Positions 40,300-49,250 are shown, counted from the first letter of the stretch. The stretch is DNA of 64,000 nt from CAZZHG01 sp964653655 (GCA_964653655.1 CAZZHG010000007.1:15760-79759), one strand, 5' to 3'. Program-made: numbers and translations. Notes: generated by a model from the sequence alone, not told the origin.

Positions 40300-41251
40300 C
40301 GCGATCGGAATTTTTCTCATCGGAGCGCTCGTTCTCTATCTGATATTCGGCATTGCCGATTTCGGCGGAGGAATTCTCAGCGGCCTGAGCTCCGGTAAGA
40401 CCGCCGCGGAGCAAAGAAAACTGATCCAGTCGGCGATTGCTCCCATCTGGGAAGCGAACCACGTTTGGCTCATTCTCGCGCTGGTCCTTCTTTTCACGGC
40501 TTTTCCGGCCGCGTTCCGGGTTCTCTCCGAAGGGCTGCACATCCCGCTTGAATTGATGCTGATCGGAATCGTGCTCCGAGGTTCCGCCTTCGTTTTTCGC
40601 CAGTATGGACCGGCGGAAGAGCGCGGAGTTTGGAGCCGGGTCTTTTCGGTCGCAAGCTTCACGACGCCCTTCTTCCTCGGGCTTTCCATGGGAGCGCTCA
40701 CCTCCGGAACGCTTCGTCTGGATTCGGGTACGGGTTACGTCGGTTGGCTGGATTTCTTTCCTCTTTCCGTCGGCGTCCTGACGACGGCGTCGGGAACCTT
40801 CCTCGCGGCGGTCTATCTCACGGCCGAGGCTCGCACCGTCGAGCTCCGCCGGGAGTTCTCGCGCCGAGCCTACTACGCGGCGGCCGTCTTGGTGGCGAGC
40901 TCCCTTCTGTCGGCCGTTTTGGTGCCCTCGACGGCGGGGGTGTTTCAGGATCGTTTCCTGAGCTTTTGGTATATCCCCGCGCTCGCCGGAGTTTCCCTCG
41001 GCGCGGCGATCGCCTGCCTTAGGCAAAAACTTCCAAAGCTAGCCCGGGTTTTCGCCGTCGGCGCGGTGGCCTGTCTTGTATTGGGATGGGGAGCGGCCCA
41101 GTACCCGTATCTCATCGCCCCGGATCTGACGCTTGATTCCGCGGCGGCCCCCGAAGCTACCCTGAGGCCGCTCTTCGGAGCTTTGGTGCTCGGATCTTTT
41201 CTGGTTTTGCCCTCGCTGGCTTGGCTTCTTTACGCCTTCAAGCGGGACTAG
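40286..41251 (+). CDS. cydB: Cytochrome bd-type quinol oxidase subunit II
   Basis: The 321-aa subunit has about eight helices. It carries the CydB landmarks GIADFGGGILSGL, the long first-loop motif IAPIWEANHVWLILALVLLFTAFP, and RGSAFVFRQYG. It pairs with the CydA subunit encoded just upstream (14-bp overlap, GGAGG before the ATG). It is slightly shorter than E. coli CydB. No cydX or cydDC genes are nearby. The last four bases overlap the convergent antiporter gene. Confidence 0.95.
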   Translation: MELTDAIGIFLIGALVLYLIFGIADFGGGILSGLSSGKTAAEQRKLIQSAIAPIWEANHVWLILALVLLFTAFPAAFRVLSEGLHIPLELMLIGIVLRGSAFVFRQYGPAEERGVWSRVFSVASFTTPFFLGLSMGALTSGTLRLDSGTGYVGWLDFFPLSVGVLTTASGTFLAAVYLTAEARTVELRREFSRRAYYAAAVLVASSLLSAVLVPSTAGVFQDRFLSFWYIPALAGVSLGAAIACLRQKLPKLARVFAVGAVACLVLGWGAAQYPYLIAPDLTLDSAAAPEATLRPLFGALVLGSFLVLPSLAWLLYAFKRD

Positions 41252-42663
41252 TCTTCGTCCGGGCCCACCCAAGGCCGGTTCCTGGTGATGAGATTGAGGA
41301 CGGGTGTCGTCACGAAAGTCGTCACTAGGGCCATGAGGACCAGCATCGCGAAGAGGGTCGGCGAGATGACCTTCAGATCCAGACCGATGTTCAAGACGAT
41401 AAGTTCGACGAGACCGCGGGTGTTCATGAGAACGCCGAGCGCCGCGGAATCCATCCAGTTGAGTCCCGTGAGCCGCGCCGCCGCTAGGGTGCCGCCGAAT
41501 TTTCCGAGCGTCGCTACCAGGATGATGGCGCCGCACATCCACCACTCCTCGGGCGTGCTGAGCAAACCGAACTGAGTCCGCATTCCAGTGAAGGCGAAGA
41601 ACGCGGGGAGAAACAGGACCCGTACCAAGTCATCGAGCCGCGTCGCCAGCTCGTGGGCGATTCGGCTGTCGTGGGGAATGACGGCGCCCAGAAGAAACGC
41701 GCCGAAGATGGCGTGGATGCCGATGACTTCCGTGGCAAGCGCGGAAAGGAGCAGCGCCACCATCACGAGAGCCATGCCGCCTTCGGTGACCTTGTCGAAC
41801 TTCTCCAGAAACGGAACCACTTTCGCGATCAGGGGACGGCCAACGAAAAACATCATCGCGACGTAGGCGATGGTGAAGCCAAGGGTGTAGACCGCGCCGC
41901 CCAGTTTGGCGTGGGTAATGCTGACCACGAAGGCGAGCAGGCACCAGGCGGAGACGTCGTCGACCGCGGCGCACGTCAGCGCGATGGTACCCAGCCGCGT
42001 CTTATGCACGCGCCGGTCTGTCAGAATGCGGGCGAGTACGGGAAAAGCGGTGACCGATAACGAGATCCCGATAAAGAGCGCGAAGCTCCGAAAGGGAACC
42101 TGACTGTTCGAAAGCTCCGGGTAGAGATAAACGGCAAGCCCCGTACCCATGAGAAAGGGAACGATGATGCTCGCGTGGGAAATGGCGAGCGTCGAATGGC
42201 CGGAACGCCGAAGCAGCTTCAGGTCGAGCTCGAGGCCCACGATGAACATATAAAGGATGATGCCCAATTGGGCGATGATCCCAAGAAACGGCGCCGCCGT
42301 TTGCGGCAAAATGAAATCGTAGGTGGCCTGAGAAAGCCGGCCCAGAAAGGAAGGCCCCAGCAGAATACCGCCGATGACCTCTCCGATGACGGGTGGCTGT
42401 CCGAACCATTTGAAAAGAGCGCCGACCGCGCGAGCGGTAACGATGACCACCGCTAGAGCGAGCAGCACATGCAGGAGAGTGTTTATCTGTTCCGGACTTT
42501 CGCTCTGGGGCCCCAGTCCTGGGATGGAGGGCGCCACCAAGTTTTTTCCGATCCCGTCTATGTAGTAGAGGCAGAGAAGCCCAAAGACCATGACCCCGAA
42601 ATACACAAGGAACGTCAGGCCTTTGTTGTTGGATCTGAGCCGCGAAAGCGCCATGTCACGCAT
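41248..42663 (-). CDS. CPA2-type cation:proton antiporter (Kef-like)
   Basis: The 471-aa membrane protein has about thirteen helices of the Na+/H+ exchanger fold (PF00999). Conserved text includes GQPPVIGEVIGGILLGPSFLG, ALFIGISLSVTAFPVLARIL, TCAAVDDVSAWCLLAFV with the ion-binding Asp pair, and NTRGLVELIVLNIGL. There is no C-terminal TrkA-N regulatory domain, unlike KefB/C. The start is set at an ATG at 42663 by the N-terminal homology; an ATG at 42654 is equally possible. It probably exchanges K+ or Na+ for protons. Confidence 0.88.
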   Translation of the reverse strand: MRDMALSRLRSNNKGLTFLVYFGVMVFGLLCLYYIDGIGKNLVAPSIPGLGPQSESPEQINTLLHVLLALAVVIVTARAVGALFKWFGQPPVIGEVIGGILLGPSFLGRLSQATYDFILPQTAAPFLGIIAQLGIILYMFIVGLELDLKLLRRSGHSTLAISHASIIVPFLMGTGLAVYLYPELSNSQVPFRSFALFIGISLSVTAFPVLARILTDRRVHKTRLGTIALTCAAVDDVSAWCLLAFVVSITHAKLGGAVYTLGFTIAYVAMMFFVGRPLIAKVVPFLEKFDKVTEGGMALVMVALLLSALATEVIGIHAIFGAFLLGAVIPHDSRIAHELATRLDDLVRVLFLPAFFAFTGMRTQFGLLSTPEEWWMCGAIILVATLGKFGGTLAAARLTGLNWMDSAALGVLMNTRGLVELIVLNIGLDLKVISPTLFAMLVLMALVTTFVTTPVLNLITRNRPWVGPDED

Positions 42664-42697
42664 CATAGCGGCAGCGGCCTTGAGTGTATAGCGCCGG

Positions 42698-44290
42698 CTA
42701 TTTGGAAGCCGGCGGCTGTTCTTTGAGGCGGCCCGCGCTGTGAAGGCACGGGGGCGTGGGCGAAAGCAGAGGCTCCAACACCCTGGCGACCTCCGGGTTG
42801 AGCCCCTCTCGATCGCCCGCTTGGAAAGAGAGATCGAAGGGGGTGGCCTCACCACCGCGGTTGATGGCGACGAGTTTCGGTTTGTCCGTGTTGTCCACCT
42901 GGACGATGAAATCGGAAAGCGGTGCGAGAGTGCTGACGACTTCCGGGACGTCTTTCACCGCTTGCTGCTGAAGTACGGCGGGAACCACTCGCCCGTCCCG
43001 ATAGGGCCCGGAGGCGGCACGCTTCGCCGCGACCTGGGGATCCGCATGCACCCAGACGATTCCAATCCGGTACTCCGGATAGTTCTTTCTAATGTCCTCG
43101 AAGAGCTTTTGGTTGAACGCTTCGCTTCGAAGCGTTCCCTGGAGCACGATGTTCACTCTCGCGTTCAAAGCCTTGTTCAAAACCTGCTCTTGAATGTGTC
43201 CCGTTTCGTATTGAACGAGTGAGCTAGCCTGTTCGGGACTGGCCTTGAGCAAATCGAGGTACTCGGGAATGGACTTTCGAATTTTGTCGGGATCGATGTC
43301 GGTAAAATGGGTCGGATCCAGTACGCCACCCGACACGAGCTGGTTCACCACATAGGACTTTCCGGAACCATAAATCCCGGCCGTAAAGAGAATGATCGGC
43401 GCCGCCTGCGCTGGATTTTTCGGCTCGAACTTGGCGCCGATCTCCTCGTGCACCTTACGGCGCGAAGGCAAAAACTCGATGTCCCAACTGGGCTCGTAGG
43501 TCCATTTTGACCGAAATCGCCCATAGCGGTGGGCGGTATCCGAAGCGCCGCTCTCCAGAGGAGAGTCCAATTTCAGCTCGTCCGGGCTTTCCTGGGTATT
43601 TCTCAGAACCAGAATCCTGGGGTGCCGCTCCGAAACCGATTGCAGGTTGACGAGATCGTCGTCGACGAGAGCCACCGCGCGCGTGCGGACCCGGGAGCTC
43701 AGGTAGATGGAGATAGCCGTGGCTTTGAAAAGGGCGGTGTCCTGTCCGGGTTGTTTGGAGTGCAGGGCGAAGCGCCCGAGCCCGTCCGCACTGAGCTTTT
43801 TCAGGGTGGCGTCTCTTATGCTGGCGTCCCGCCCGGTCAGAAACACGACTTGGGCGCCGGCCTTTTCCCATTTCGAGATCGCTTCCACGAGGGGCCGGTC
43901 GACTTCGTCGCTGGCGATGCTGTCCGGGTGAAAGCGGTATTTCTCCTCATGGGCCGCGAACTTGTTCCACAGAGCGAGTCTCTCTTTCTGGTTCGGAACC
44001 CGCTCGTTCAGGTGATCGCGAATGGCCTGCTCAAGACCAGGAAGGGAGGTGAACTTGGGCAGGTCCGCTTCCTTAAAAAGTTTCGTGCCGTTCTCCCGGT
44101 CGAAGCGCTCCAAAAGGTGTCGGACGCGGGCTCTTTCGGAGTAGAGCGTGGCGTCCAGATCCACGAAGACGACCGGGGTATCGCCGGCCGCGACGGCCTC
44201 GGCGATCCGCCCATCTATGGGGGGCTCGGCGAGCAGGCTCGCGGGCAGAACGAGAAACAGGAGCAGACACGTCTTAACGAGACAAAGCAC
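42698..44290 (-). CDS. Exported HAD phosphatase / zeta-toxin-like kinase fusion
   Basis: The 530-aa protein has a signal peptide (LVKTCLLLFLVLPASLLA). A HAD domain carries Asp44/Asp46 in FVDLDATLY, VVFLTGRD (about 148-155) and ALVDDD (207-212). A P-loop kinase resembling zeta toxin/PezT follows: AGIYGSGKS (304-312), DIDPDKIRKSIPEY (331-344), IVLQGTLR (381-388) and the R-x-V segment DGRVVPAVL. Zeta toxins phosphorylate UDP-amino sugars; HAD plus P-loop kinase also recalls polynucleotide kinase-phosphatase. Export of such an enzyme, with no antitoxin gene adjacent, is unusual and suggests a secreted effector or a periplasmic role. The start is a GTG. Confidence 0.8.
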   Translation of the reverse strand: MLCLVKTCLLLFLVLPASLLAEPPIDGRIAEAVAAGDTPVVFVDLDATLYSERARVRHLLERFDRENGTKLFKEADLPKFTSLPGLEQAIRDHLNERVPNQKERLALWNKFAAHEEKYRFHPDSIASDEVDRPLVEAISKWEKAGAQVVFLTGRDASIRDATLKKLSADGLGRFALHSKQPGQDTALFKATAISIYLSSRVRTRAVALVDDDLVNLQSVSERHPRILVLRNTQESPDELKLDSPLESGASDTAHRYGRFRSKWTYEPSWDIEFLPSRRKVHEEIGAKFEPKNPAQAAPIILFTAGIYGSGKSYVVNQLVSGGVLDPTHFTDIDPDKIRKSIPEYLDLLKASPEQASSLVQYETGHIQEQVLNKALNARVNIVLQGTLRSEAFNQKLFEDIRKNYPEYRIGIVWVHADPQVAAKRAASGPYRDGRVVPAVLQQQAVKDVPEVVSTLAPLSDFIVQVDNTDKPKLVAINRGGEATPFDLSFQAGDREGLNPEVARVLEPLLSPTPPCLHSAGRLKEQPPASK

Positions 44291-44299
44291 GGTCTATAA

Positions 44300-44308
44300 A
44301 GGATAGCA
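44300..44308 (-). promoter_or_regulatory. Possible extended -10 promoter
   Basis: On the minus strand TGCTATCCT fits the extended -10 pattern and ends nine bases before the GTG of the HAD-kinase gene, giving a leader of only a few bases. Confidence 0.35.
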
Positions 44309-44465
44309 TGGGGACCCAACTTCCTTAGGAAGGTTGCCCTGGTTAGAGGAAGAATTGACGGGCCCAAGAGGCTCGTGTTAAGCGCTTGGTTTGCTTGTTG
44401 TTTTAAGGGGCCCCGATAGCCGGTAGACGGCGGGCCCGCGAGAAATTAGAGTCCCTTTCCACGAT

Positions 44466-44542
44466 GCGGGAGTAGCTCATTTGGCTAGAGCATCAGCCTT
44501 CCAAGCTGAGGGTAGCGAGTTCGAACCTCGTCTCCCGCTCCA
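44466..44542 (+). tRNA. tRNA-Gly (UCC anticodon)
   Basis: A 77-base cloverleaf folds completely. The acceptor GCGGGAG pairs with CTCCCGC, the D stem is GCTC/GAGC, the anticodon stem is TCAGC/GCTGA with loop CTTCCAA (anticodon TCC), and the T arm has loop TTCGAAC. The 3' CCA is encoded. It is the only RNA gene I can see in the window. Confidence 0.96.
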
Positions 44543-44562
44543 ATTTTCCTCTGGAAAATTGG
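44540..44562 (+). terminator. Hairpin overlapping the tRNA 3' end
   Basis: CCAATTTTCC (44540-44549) pairs perfectly with GGAAAATTGG (44553-44562) around a TCT loop. The stem includes the tRNA's last CCA bases. It lacks a following T tract, so it may aid 3' processing or weak termination. Confidence 0.45.
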
Positions 44563-44805
44563 AGCCCTCAACTCGCGAGTTTCGATACTCACTTCTTCGC
44601 CTCTTCGCCCTTCAGAAAGCCGAACTCGCCAATTGTGTTCAAATGAGCACATTTCCAATGTCGGAAAAGAATTAGCGGTTTAGGTGCCCACAATTCCCCG
44701 GCGCCGCTAAGGAGGCCCGAATTCCGCTACAATGGTAGTTATTCGTCGGCAACGGGGATCATTCAAGCGACCGAAATCACGCTCCAACCCTCACGGATCT
44801 TCTCT
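44563..44805. other. Intergenic region after the tRNA
   Basis: No gene is seen here. It holds a 12-base palindrome AACTCGCGAGTT near 44568 and a TACAAT hexamer at 44728-44733 that may be the -10 of the following exoprotein gene, with a leader of about 70 bases. I see no tRNA fragment repeat that would mark an integrated element. Confidence 0.4.
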
Positions 44806-47214
44806 ATGCAGATACGCCTGATTGCCTTTTGCTTCGCCGTTTGCGGTGCCGCCGTCCAAGCGAGCGATCTGCTGCTCTCGGGGAATCCGGACTTCGGAAG
44901 AGTTCCGTTTGGGGAATATAAGATTCTTCCTTTCCAAGTCACCAACTCGGGCGCCTCTCCAATATTGCCCACTCGCATCCAGCTCACGGGACTATTCAGG
45001 GTCATCTACTCCAGCTGCCGCACCCCTTTGACTACGGGACAGTCGTGCGATTTGAATGTCGTCGTCTTCTCCAGCCCGAATGGCCGGAATAGTTCCCGCC
45101 TGAAGGTCACCGGCCACGCGGGAAACGTCCCGCACAGCGCCGCCCTCACGCTCACCGCCACCCTCTATCGGAATCTCACTCCCGTCGCGTCCTCATTGTC
45201 GTTCCAGGGCACCCAAGGCCAAACTATTTCCGGAACTCTCACGGGTCAGGACTCGGACGGCGACGTGCTCAGTTACTCTATCGTCGCCGGCCCATCGAAC
45301 GGCTCGATCTCGGTTCCCGTTGACGGCGGGGCGGCTTTCACCTACACCCCTGCGCCGGACTATTCCGGCACGGATACTTTCACCTATGTCGCTCGCGATG
45401 GGCGCTTGAACTCGAATGCGGCTACGGTCTCTCTCATCGTTCGTCCGAGAGATATTTTCGTACCGATCGTCGCCAATGAGCTTGCCGAGGCCACTACCGT
45501 TCGCCTTCAGCAAGCCATCGATCGAGCTTCGAGTCTTCAAGTCGGCCTACGCCTGCAAGCGAATGGGGTCTACCTGACCGAACGGGAGCTCGTGATCAAC
45601 GCGCCCGGGCCGCTGTTTCTGGACGGAGCGGGCGCCACCCTCCGCAAGGTGGCGAACCCGGATGCCGTATTGCGCATAGCCGGCGCTCGCGACGGCTTCA
45701 CCGTACGCGACCTGGACATATTCGCCTCGGATGGAAGTTTCAGTCAGGTTGAAACCGCTTGTACCATCCAGTGGCCGAGGGAAGTGGCGGAGTACGGAAT
45801 CATCCTTAACTCGGGCCGAGGGATTACGTTATCCGGGATCAGAATCCAGAACGCCTCGAAAACGGCGGTTCTCGTCGATCCTTCGTCCAGCGAGATTGCG
45901 GGCCTGACCCTGGACACTTTGGTTCTCAAGTTCAACGGCGAAGGCCTAAGGCTGAACGGCAAGAGCACGAGCCGTATCCGCTCCACTCGGGTTTTCGGAA
46001 CCGTGATTCTCTTCACGAAGAGCCAGGGGGCTACCTTGAGTTTCGTTGAAGATCTAACCTGGCTGGGCGGTTCCATCGAGAAGTCCCAAGGCGACAGCAT
46101 CCGAGTCAGCGACAGCTCCAGGATCGAATTTTTCGGCTATACCGAGAACTACGGCGGCTGGCAGATCATTTCGTGGAGTCAGGTCCCGTATCATTTTTGT
46201 CCTAGAAACGTGGCGTCCAATGCCGTGAGGCTCACGCGCACCGCGAACTTCCGCTTTCGCGGGCGCATCGGCGACGAAAGACTGGAACGCGGAACCGGAC
46301 CGCTCGCCACGATCGAACAAAGCCAGTGTTACGAAGTTTCGAGCAAGGCGGTCGTACTTTCGCGGGATGCCGGCTGCGCGGCTTCCATCCAGAGACCGGT
46401 ACTGGAAACGTTCGCGGCCAATCCAATCCCCGAGGAGCTTCAAGAAGGCACCGCCCTCCTCGTGCTTCCCTCGGATTCGCCGGAGATCGTACGGCAAAAG
46501 TTTCGCACCGCCGCTTCTAGCCGGCCCCGGCTAGGGATCACCCTCTCCCCGTGGGCGTCCTACAACTGGCCCATGATTGTCATGACGGGCAATGCGGACA
46601 CGCCTGCGTTTATTCGAGGAAGAGGGGCGATCATTTCGCTGGTGGGCGGGTCGGCTGGGGCTCCGGTGGACGCCGTCTTCAAGCTGCAAATCCCGACCAA
46701 TTGGGTCGGGACCGCCCGCTTCTTCATCCGGGACCTGACCCTTCGCGCGACCGGGGCGAGATACGGAATCCAGGTTAGCGGAGGGCAGAGCCTGACTCTA
46801 AAAGGAATCCGGATCGAGGGGGCGCTCGAAGCGGGGGTTCGAGGAGAGGGACGGCCGGGAGCGGGCTTTTACTACAACACCTTCGCCGATATCTCGGTGC
46901 TTCACTCCGGAAAGGCCATCGAGATCGTCTCTCTCACTAACGAGAAGTACGCCGGCGCCAATTTTATCCGAAACCTTAGGGTCGTAAGCGTTCCCACCGT
47001 TCTCTCACTCCATTGGACCGGGTCCGTCGTCGCCTACCAGGTGCAGGCCGATTGGCGCGGCGAACCTCCGAACTCTCCCAAGCTGCTCCTGGATACCACC
47101 TTCACTTCCGATGTGGACGGCTTCCGGGTAGTGCTGCCGGGGACCTCTCCGGCTCCGGCGCTCATTCGTGCCGGCATGGAAGTGCGCGGGATCAACTTCG
47201 AATACTCTCCCTGA
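44806..47214 (+). CDS. Exported beta-helix protein with cadherin-like domain
   Basis: The 802-aa protein has a signal peptide (MQIRLIAFCFAVCGAAVQA) and an N-terminal Ig-like domain (about 25-125, with one pair of cysteines). A Big_9/cadherin-like repeat follows (GQDSDGDVLSYSIVAGPSNG to YSGTDTFTYVARDG, about 130-220), then about 570 residues with the repeating short-strand pattern of a right-handed beta-helix (FTVRDLDIF, ITLSGIRIQNAS, LTLDTLVLKFN). Such proteins are usually polysaccharide lyases, hydrolases or adhesins. No catalytic site can be named. It begins a plus-strand series of exported-protein genes. Confidence 0.72.
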   Translation: MQIRLIAFCFAVCGAAVQASDLLLSGNPDFGRVPFGEYKILPFQVTNSGASPILPTRIQLTGLFRVIYSSCRTPLTTGQSCDLNVVVFSSPNGRNSSRLKVTGHAGNVPHSAALTLTATLYRNLTPVASSLSFQGTQGQTISGTLTGQDSDGDVLSYSIVAGPSNGSISVPVDGGAAFTYTPAPDYSGTDTFTYVARDGRLNSNAATVSLIVRPRDIFVPIVANELAEATTVRLQQAIDRASSLQVGLRLQANGVYLTERELVINAPGPLFLDGAGATLRKVANPDAVLRIAGARDGFTVRDLDIFASDGSFSQVETACTIQWPREVAEYGIILNSGRGITLSGIRIQNASKTAVLVDPSSSEIAGLTLDTLVLKFNGEGLRLNGKSTSRIRSTRVFGTVILFTKSQGATLSFVEDLTWLGGSIEKSQGDSIRVSDSSRIEFFGYTENYGGWQIISWSQVPYHFCPRNVASNAVRLTRTANFRFRGRIGDERLERGTGPLATIEQSQCYEVSSKAVVLSRDAGCAASIQRPVLETFAANPIPEELQEGTALLVLPSDSPEIVRQKFRTAASSRPRLGITLSPWASYNWPMIVMTGNADTPAFIRGRGAIISLVGGSAGAPVDAVFKLQIPTNWVGTARFFIRDLTLRATGARYGIQVSGGQSLTLKGIRIEGALEAGVRGEGRPGAGFYYNTFADISVLHSGKAIEIVSLTNEKYAGANFIRNLRVVSVPTVLSLHWTGSVVAYQVQADWRGEPPNSPKLLLDTTFTSDVDGFRVVLPGTSPAPALIRAGMEVRGINFEYSP

Positions 47215-47265
47215 CCGCTTCGCACTCCGGATAAACACGTCCGCCCTTTCTGCCGATAACTCTCC

Positions 47266-47955
47266 GTGGGTTTCAAAAGACATCTCTTTCTGTTCGCCTT
47301 CGTTCTATTCGCCGCGTCAGCGGCTTGTTTCGGCGAGCTCCCCAAACACGCGGTCGTCATCATCGACATGCAGCCGAAGTTCGAAACCCGTGGCGGATCC
47401 GCGGACAAACCCGACAACGTCGAAAAGGTGAAGAAGCTGACCGCCGCGCAAGTCACCGCGATCAAGAACGCAAAGCTGGCGAAGGCCCCCATCCTCATCG
47501 TCGAGTACGACGGATACGGCGACACCAAAGACGATTTGAAGAAAGAGCTCACCGACTATAAGGATGTTAAGTACTTCATCAAGAACTCAGATGGAATGTT
47601 CGAGGACTACAACAAGAGCAAGAAAGACATCGTCGATCACCTAAAGGCCAAAGGCATCGACACCCTGATCATCATGGGAGCCAACGGCGGAGCCTGCGTG
47701 CGCAGCAGCATCACGGGAGCGATCGAAAACAAGTTCAACGTGATAGCCTTCAGCAAGGGGATAGCGGATTTCAACTTCGACGACTTCATGTGGCCGTACA
47801 ACTACAAGGACATCAAGGAAACCACCTTCAAAGAGGTAGGGGACATAGAAACGGTGAATGCGACCCTTGGGCTTAGCCAAAAAGAAGCTCCTGCCCCTCC
47901 TGCGCTCCCCGAGGAAGTCCATGATATGAAGGCCGAACCAGGAGCAAATCCATGA
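47266..47955 (+). CDS. Exported isochorismatase-like cysteine hydrolase
   Basis: The 229-aa protein has an N-terminal signal (FKRHLFLFAFVLFAASAACFG), possibly a lipoprotein signal with Cys21. The isochorismatase-like triad follows: Asp34 in VVIIDMQPKF, Lys106 in YFIKNSDGMF and Cys144 in GANGGACVRSS. The family hydrolyses amides (nicotinamide, ureidoacrylate, biuret) or isochorismate and is usually cytoplasmic, so export is unusual. The start is a GTG. It overlaps the next small exported protein by an ATGA, so the two are produced together. Confidence 0.8.
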   Translation: MGFKRHLFLFAFVLFAASAACFGELPKHAVVIIDMQPKFETRGGSADKPDNVEKVKKLTAAQVTAIKNAKLAKAPILIVEYDGYGDTKDDLKKELTDYKDVKYFIKNSDGMFEDYNKSKKDIVDHLKAKGIDTLIIMGANGGACVRSSITGAIENKFNVIAFSKGIADFNFDDFMWPYNYKDIKETTFKEVGDIETVNATLGLSQKEAPAPPALPEEVHDMKAEPGANP

Positions 47956-48287
47956 AAGCTTGGCTGACCAGTTTGCTGTTTCTCTCCGGCATCGCCTCCG
48001 CCGCGCACCTGGAAGACGTGAAACTTCTGAAGTTCACTCCCGGACCGGAAAAGTTCGAATTGAAGCTGCAGCTGAAAGACGGGCCGAAGGATTCGTACTT
48101 CCTTGTGGACATCGTAAAGAGCGATTCGGAGTCCTTCGCGAAGCTCGCCCATGTCGTGCGCAAGTTCATGGAAAAAGAAAAGTACAAGTTGGACCTCAAC
48201 ATCCCGAGCTTCTCTCCGTCGCCTAGCGGAAGCCACTACCGCAGCGACGACATCAAGATCTCCGGCGCTCCCGCGACCCGGAAGTAG
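47952..48287 (+). CDS. Small exported protein (111 aa)
   Basis: A signal peptide (MKAWLTSLLFLSGIASA) precedes a Lys/Asp-rich domain of about 94 residues with alternating strand and helix (VKLLKFTPGPEKFELKLQLK, SFAKLAHVVRKFMEKEKYKL). There is no cysteine. The ATGA overlap with the isochorismatase-like gene implies a shared function, perhaps as a partner or inhibitor of that enzyme. No family is recognised. Confidence 0.65.
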   Translation: MKAWLTSLLFLSGIASAAHLEDVKLLKFTPGPEKFELKLQLKDGPKDSYFLVDIVKSDSESFAKLAHVVRKFMEKEKYKLDLNIPSFSPSPSGSHYRSDDIKISGAPATRK

Positions 48288-48454
48288 CCGTACTTCCGAA
48301 ACTTCCCTTCTTTCGTCATCCGTTCCCGCCCCGAAAAAAAAATCAGTGTAACCATCTGATTTATATCGACTAATAAGAAATTACCCCTCTGCCACGATCC
48401 GACAAGGTTTGGCCTCTAATCTGAGAATGTGCAAACCGATTCCCGGAGGAGACC

Positions 48455-48805
48455 ATGAAAATGTTCTTCATCGTCAAGCGCCTCGACCGCGCGGAAGACA
48501 GAGCGATTCATTGTTTCAACAAGCCGACGGTGCTCATCGGCACCGAGTTCGGAGACCTCGCCGCTGGCGGCGATGTTTCGGAGACACAGGCTTTGCTCTA
48601 TCTCCGCCCGGACGGCGAGATTCACGTCCGCAACCTCAGCTATGTGATCGACACCTACGTCAACGGAGTGAAAGTCACCGACAAGGCCATCTCCCCCGGC
48701 GATCTGGTCCGCATCGGGAATCTCTCGCTGGAGTTTCTGGGCGCCGAAGAGGTCGGCGCCCCGGCGAAGAGACCCGAATTCCGGCTTCTTGAACAAGCCG
48801 GCTGA
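48455..48805 (+). CDS. Degenerate FHA-like domain protein
   Basis: The 116-aa protein has the strand pattern of an FHA domain, and GVKVTDKAISPGDLVRIGNLSLEFLG matches the C-terminal half well. The phosphothreonine-binding residues are replaced: IGTEFG instead of IGR, VSETQALLYL instead of SxxHA, and YVIDTYVNG in place of SxNGTYVNG. It probably folds as an FHA domain without phospho-recognition. GGAGGAG precedes the ATG. The Spy-like lipoprotein gene starts 15 bases later, so the two likely share a transcript. Confidence 0.65.
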   Translation: MKMFFIVKRLDRAEDRAIHCFNKPTVLIGTEFGDLAAGGDVSETQALLYLRPDGEIHVRNLSYVIDTYVNGVKVTDKAISPGDLVRIGNLSLEFLGAEEVGAPAKRPEFRLLEQAG

Positions 48806-48819
48806 ATCAGGGGTGTCAG

Positions 48820-49227
48820 GTGCGTAGCAAGAAAATCTGGGTAGGATTCGTTCTTTGCCTTTGTTTGATTTCGACCGGCTGCCGAAAGTCGCCGGACGCC
48901 ATCGCTTCTTTCCTCACGGCAAGGATCGCGAGTTATCTCGATCTGGACGAAGGCCAGAAGCTGAGACTCGAAGCGATCCGGGAGGAATTCTTCCGGGCAC
49001 GGGCCGAGACTCTGGAAGAGCGGAGCCGGATTCTGTCCGAGCTTCGGCATCAAGTCCTTTCGACGGAAATGGAACTGGGAAAACTTCTCGAGCTGGCCGA
49101 CGACCACCGCCGGGCGGCGCGGGAGAAAGTCTTCCCCCGAGTTCTGGCGAAAGTGATCGAATTCCACCGGGCACTTCGACAAGAGCAGAAAGAGCTCATC
49201 GCGAGCAAACTCGGCGCCACCCGCTAG
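48820..49227 (+). CDS. Spy/CpxP-like lipoprotein
   Basis: The 135-aa product has a lipoprotein signal (FVLCLCLISTGC, lipobox Cys21) and a charged all-helical mature part (LDEGQKLRLEAIREEFFRARAE). This recalls the LTxxQ-type periplasmic stress and metal-sensing chaperones Spy, CpxP and CnrX. A GTG start follows GGGGTGTCAG. Spy-like proteins bind unfolded proteins or metals in the periplasm, which would suit the many exported proteins encoded around it. Family placement is by pattern, not by strict motif. Confidence 0.6.
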   Translation: MRSKKIWVGFVLCLCLISTGCRKSPDAIASFLTARIASYLDLDEGQKLRLEAIREEFFRARAETLEERSRILSELRHQVLSTEMELGKLLELADDHRRAAREKVFPRVLAKVIEFHRALRQEQKELIASKLGATR

Positions 49228-49250
49228 TTTCCTAAAATAAGGAGGCCCCC

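Noticed and set aside
44466..44562. Integration site of a mobile element at the tRNA-Gly 3' end
   Set aside because: There is no integrase gene and no repeated copy of the tRNA 3' end downstream; the adjacent hairpin explains the local symmetry.
48340..48362. Rho-independent terminator after the 111-aa exported protein
   Set aside because: The stem is only seven A/T-rich pairs with a nine-base loop and no T tract; too weak to call.
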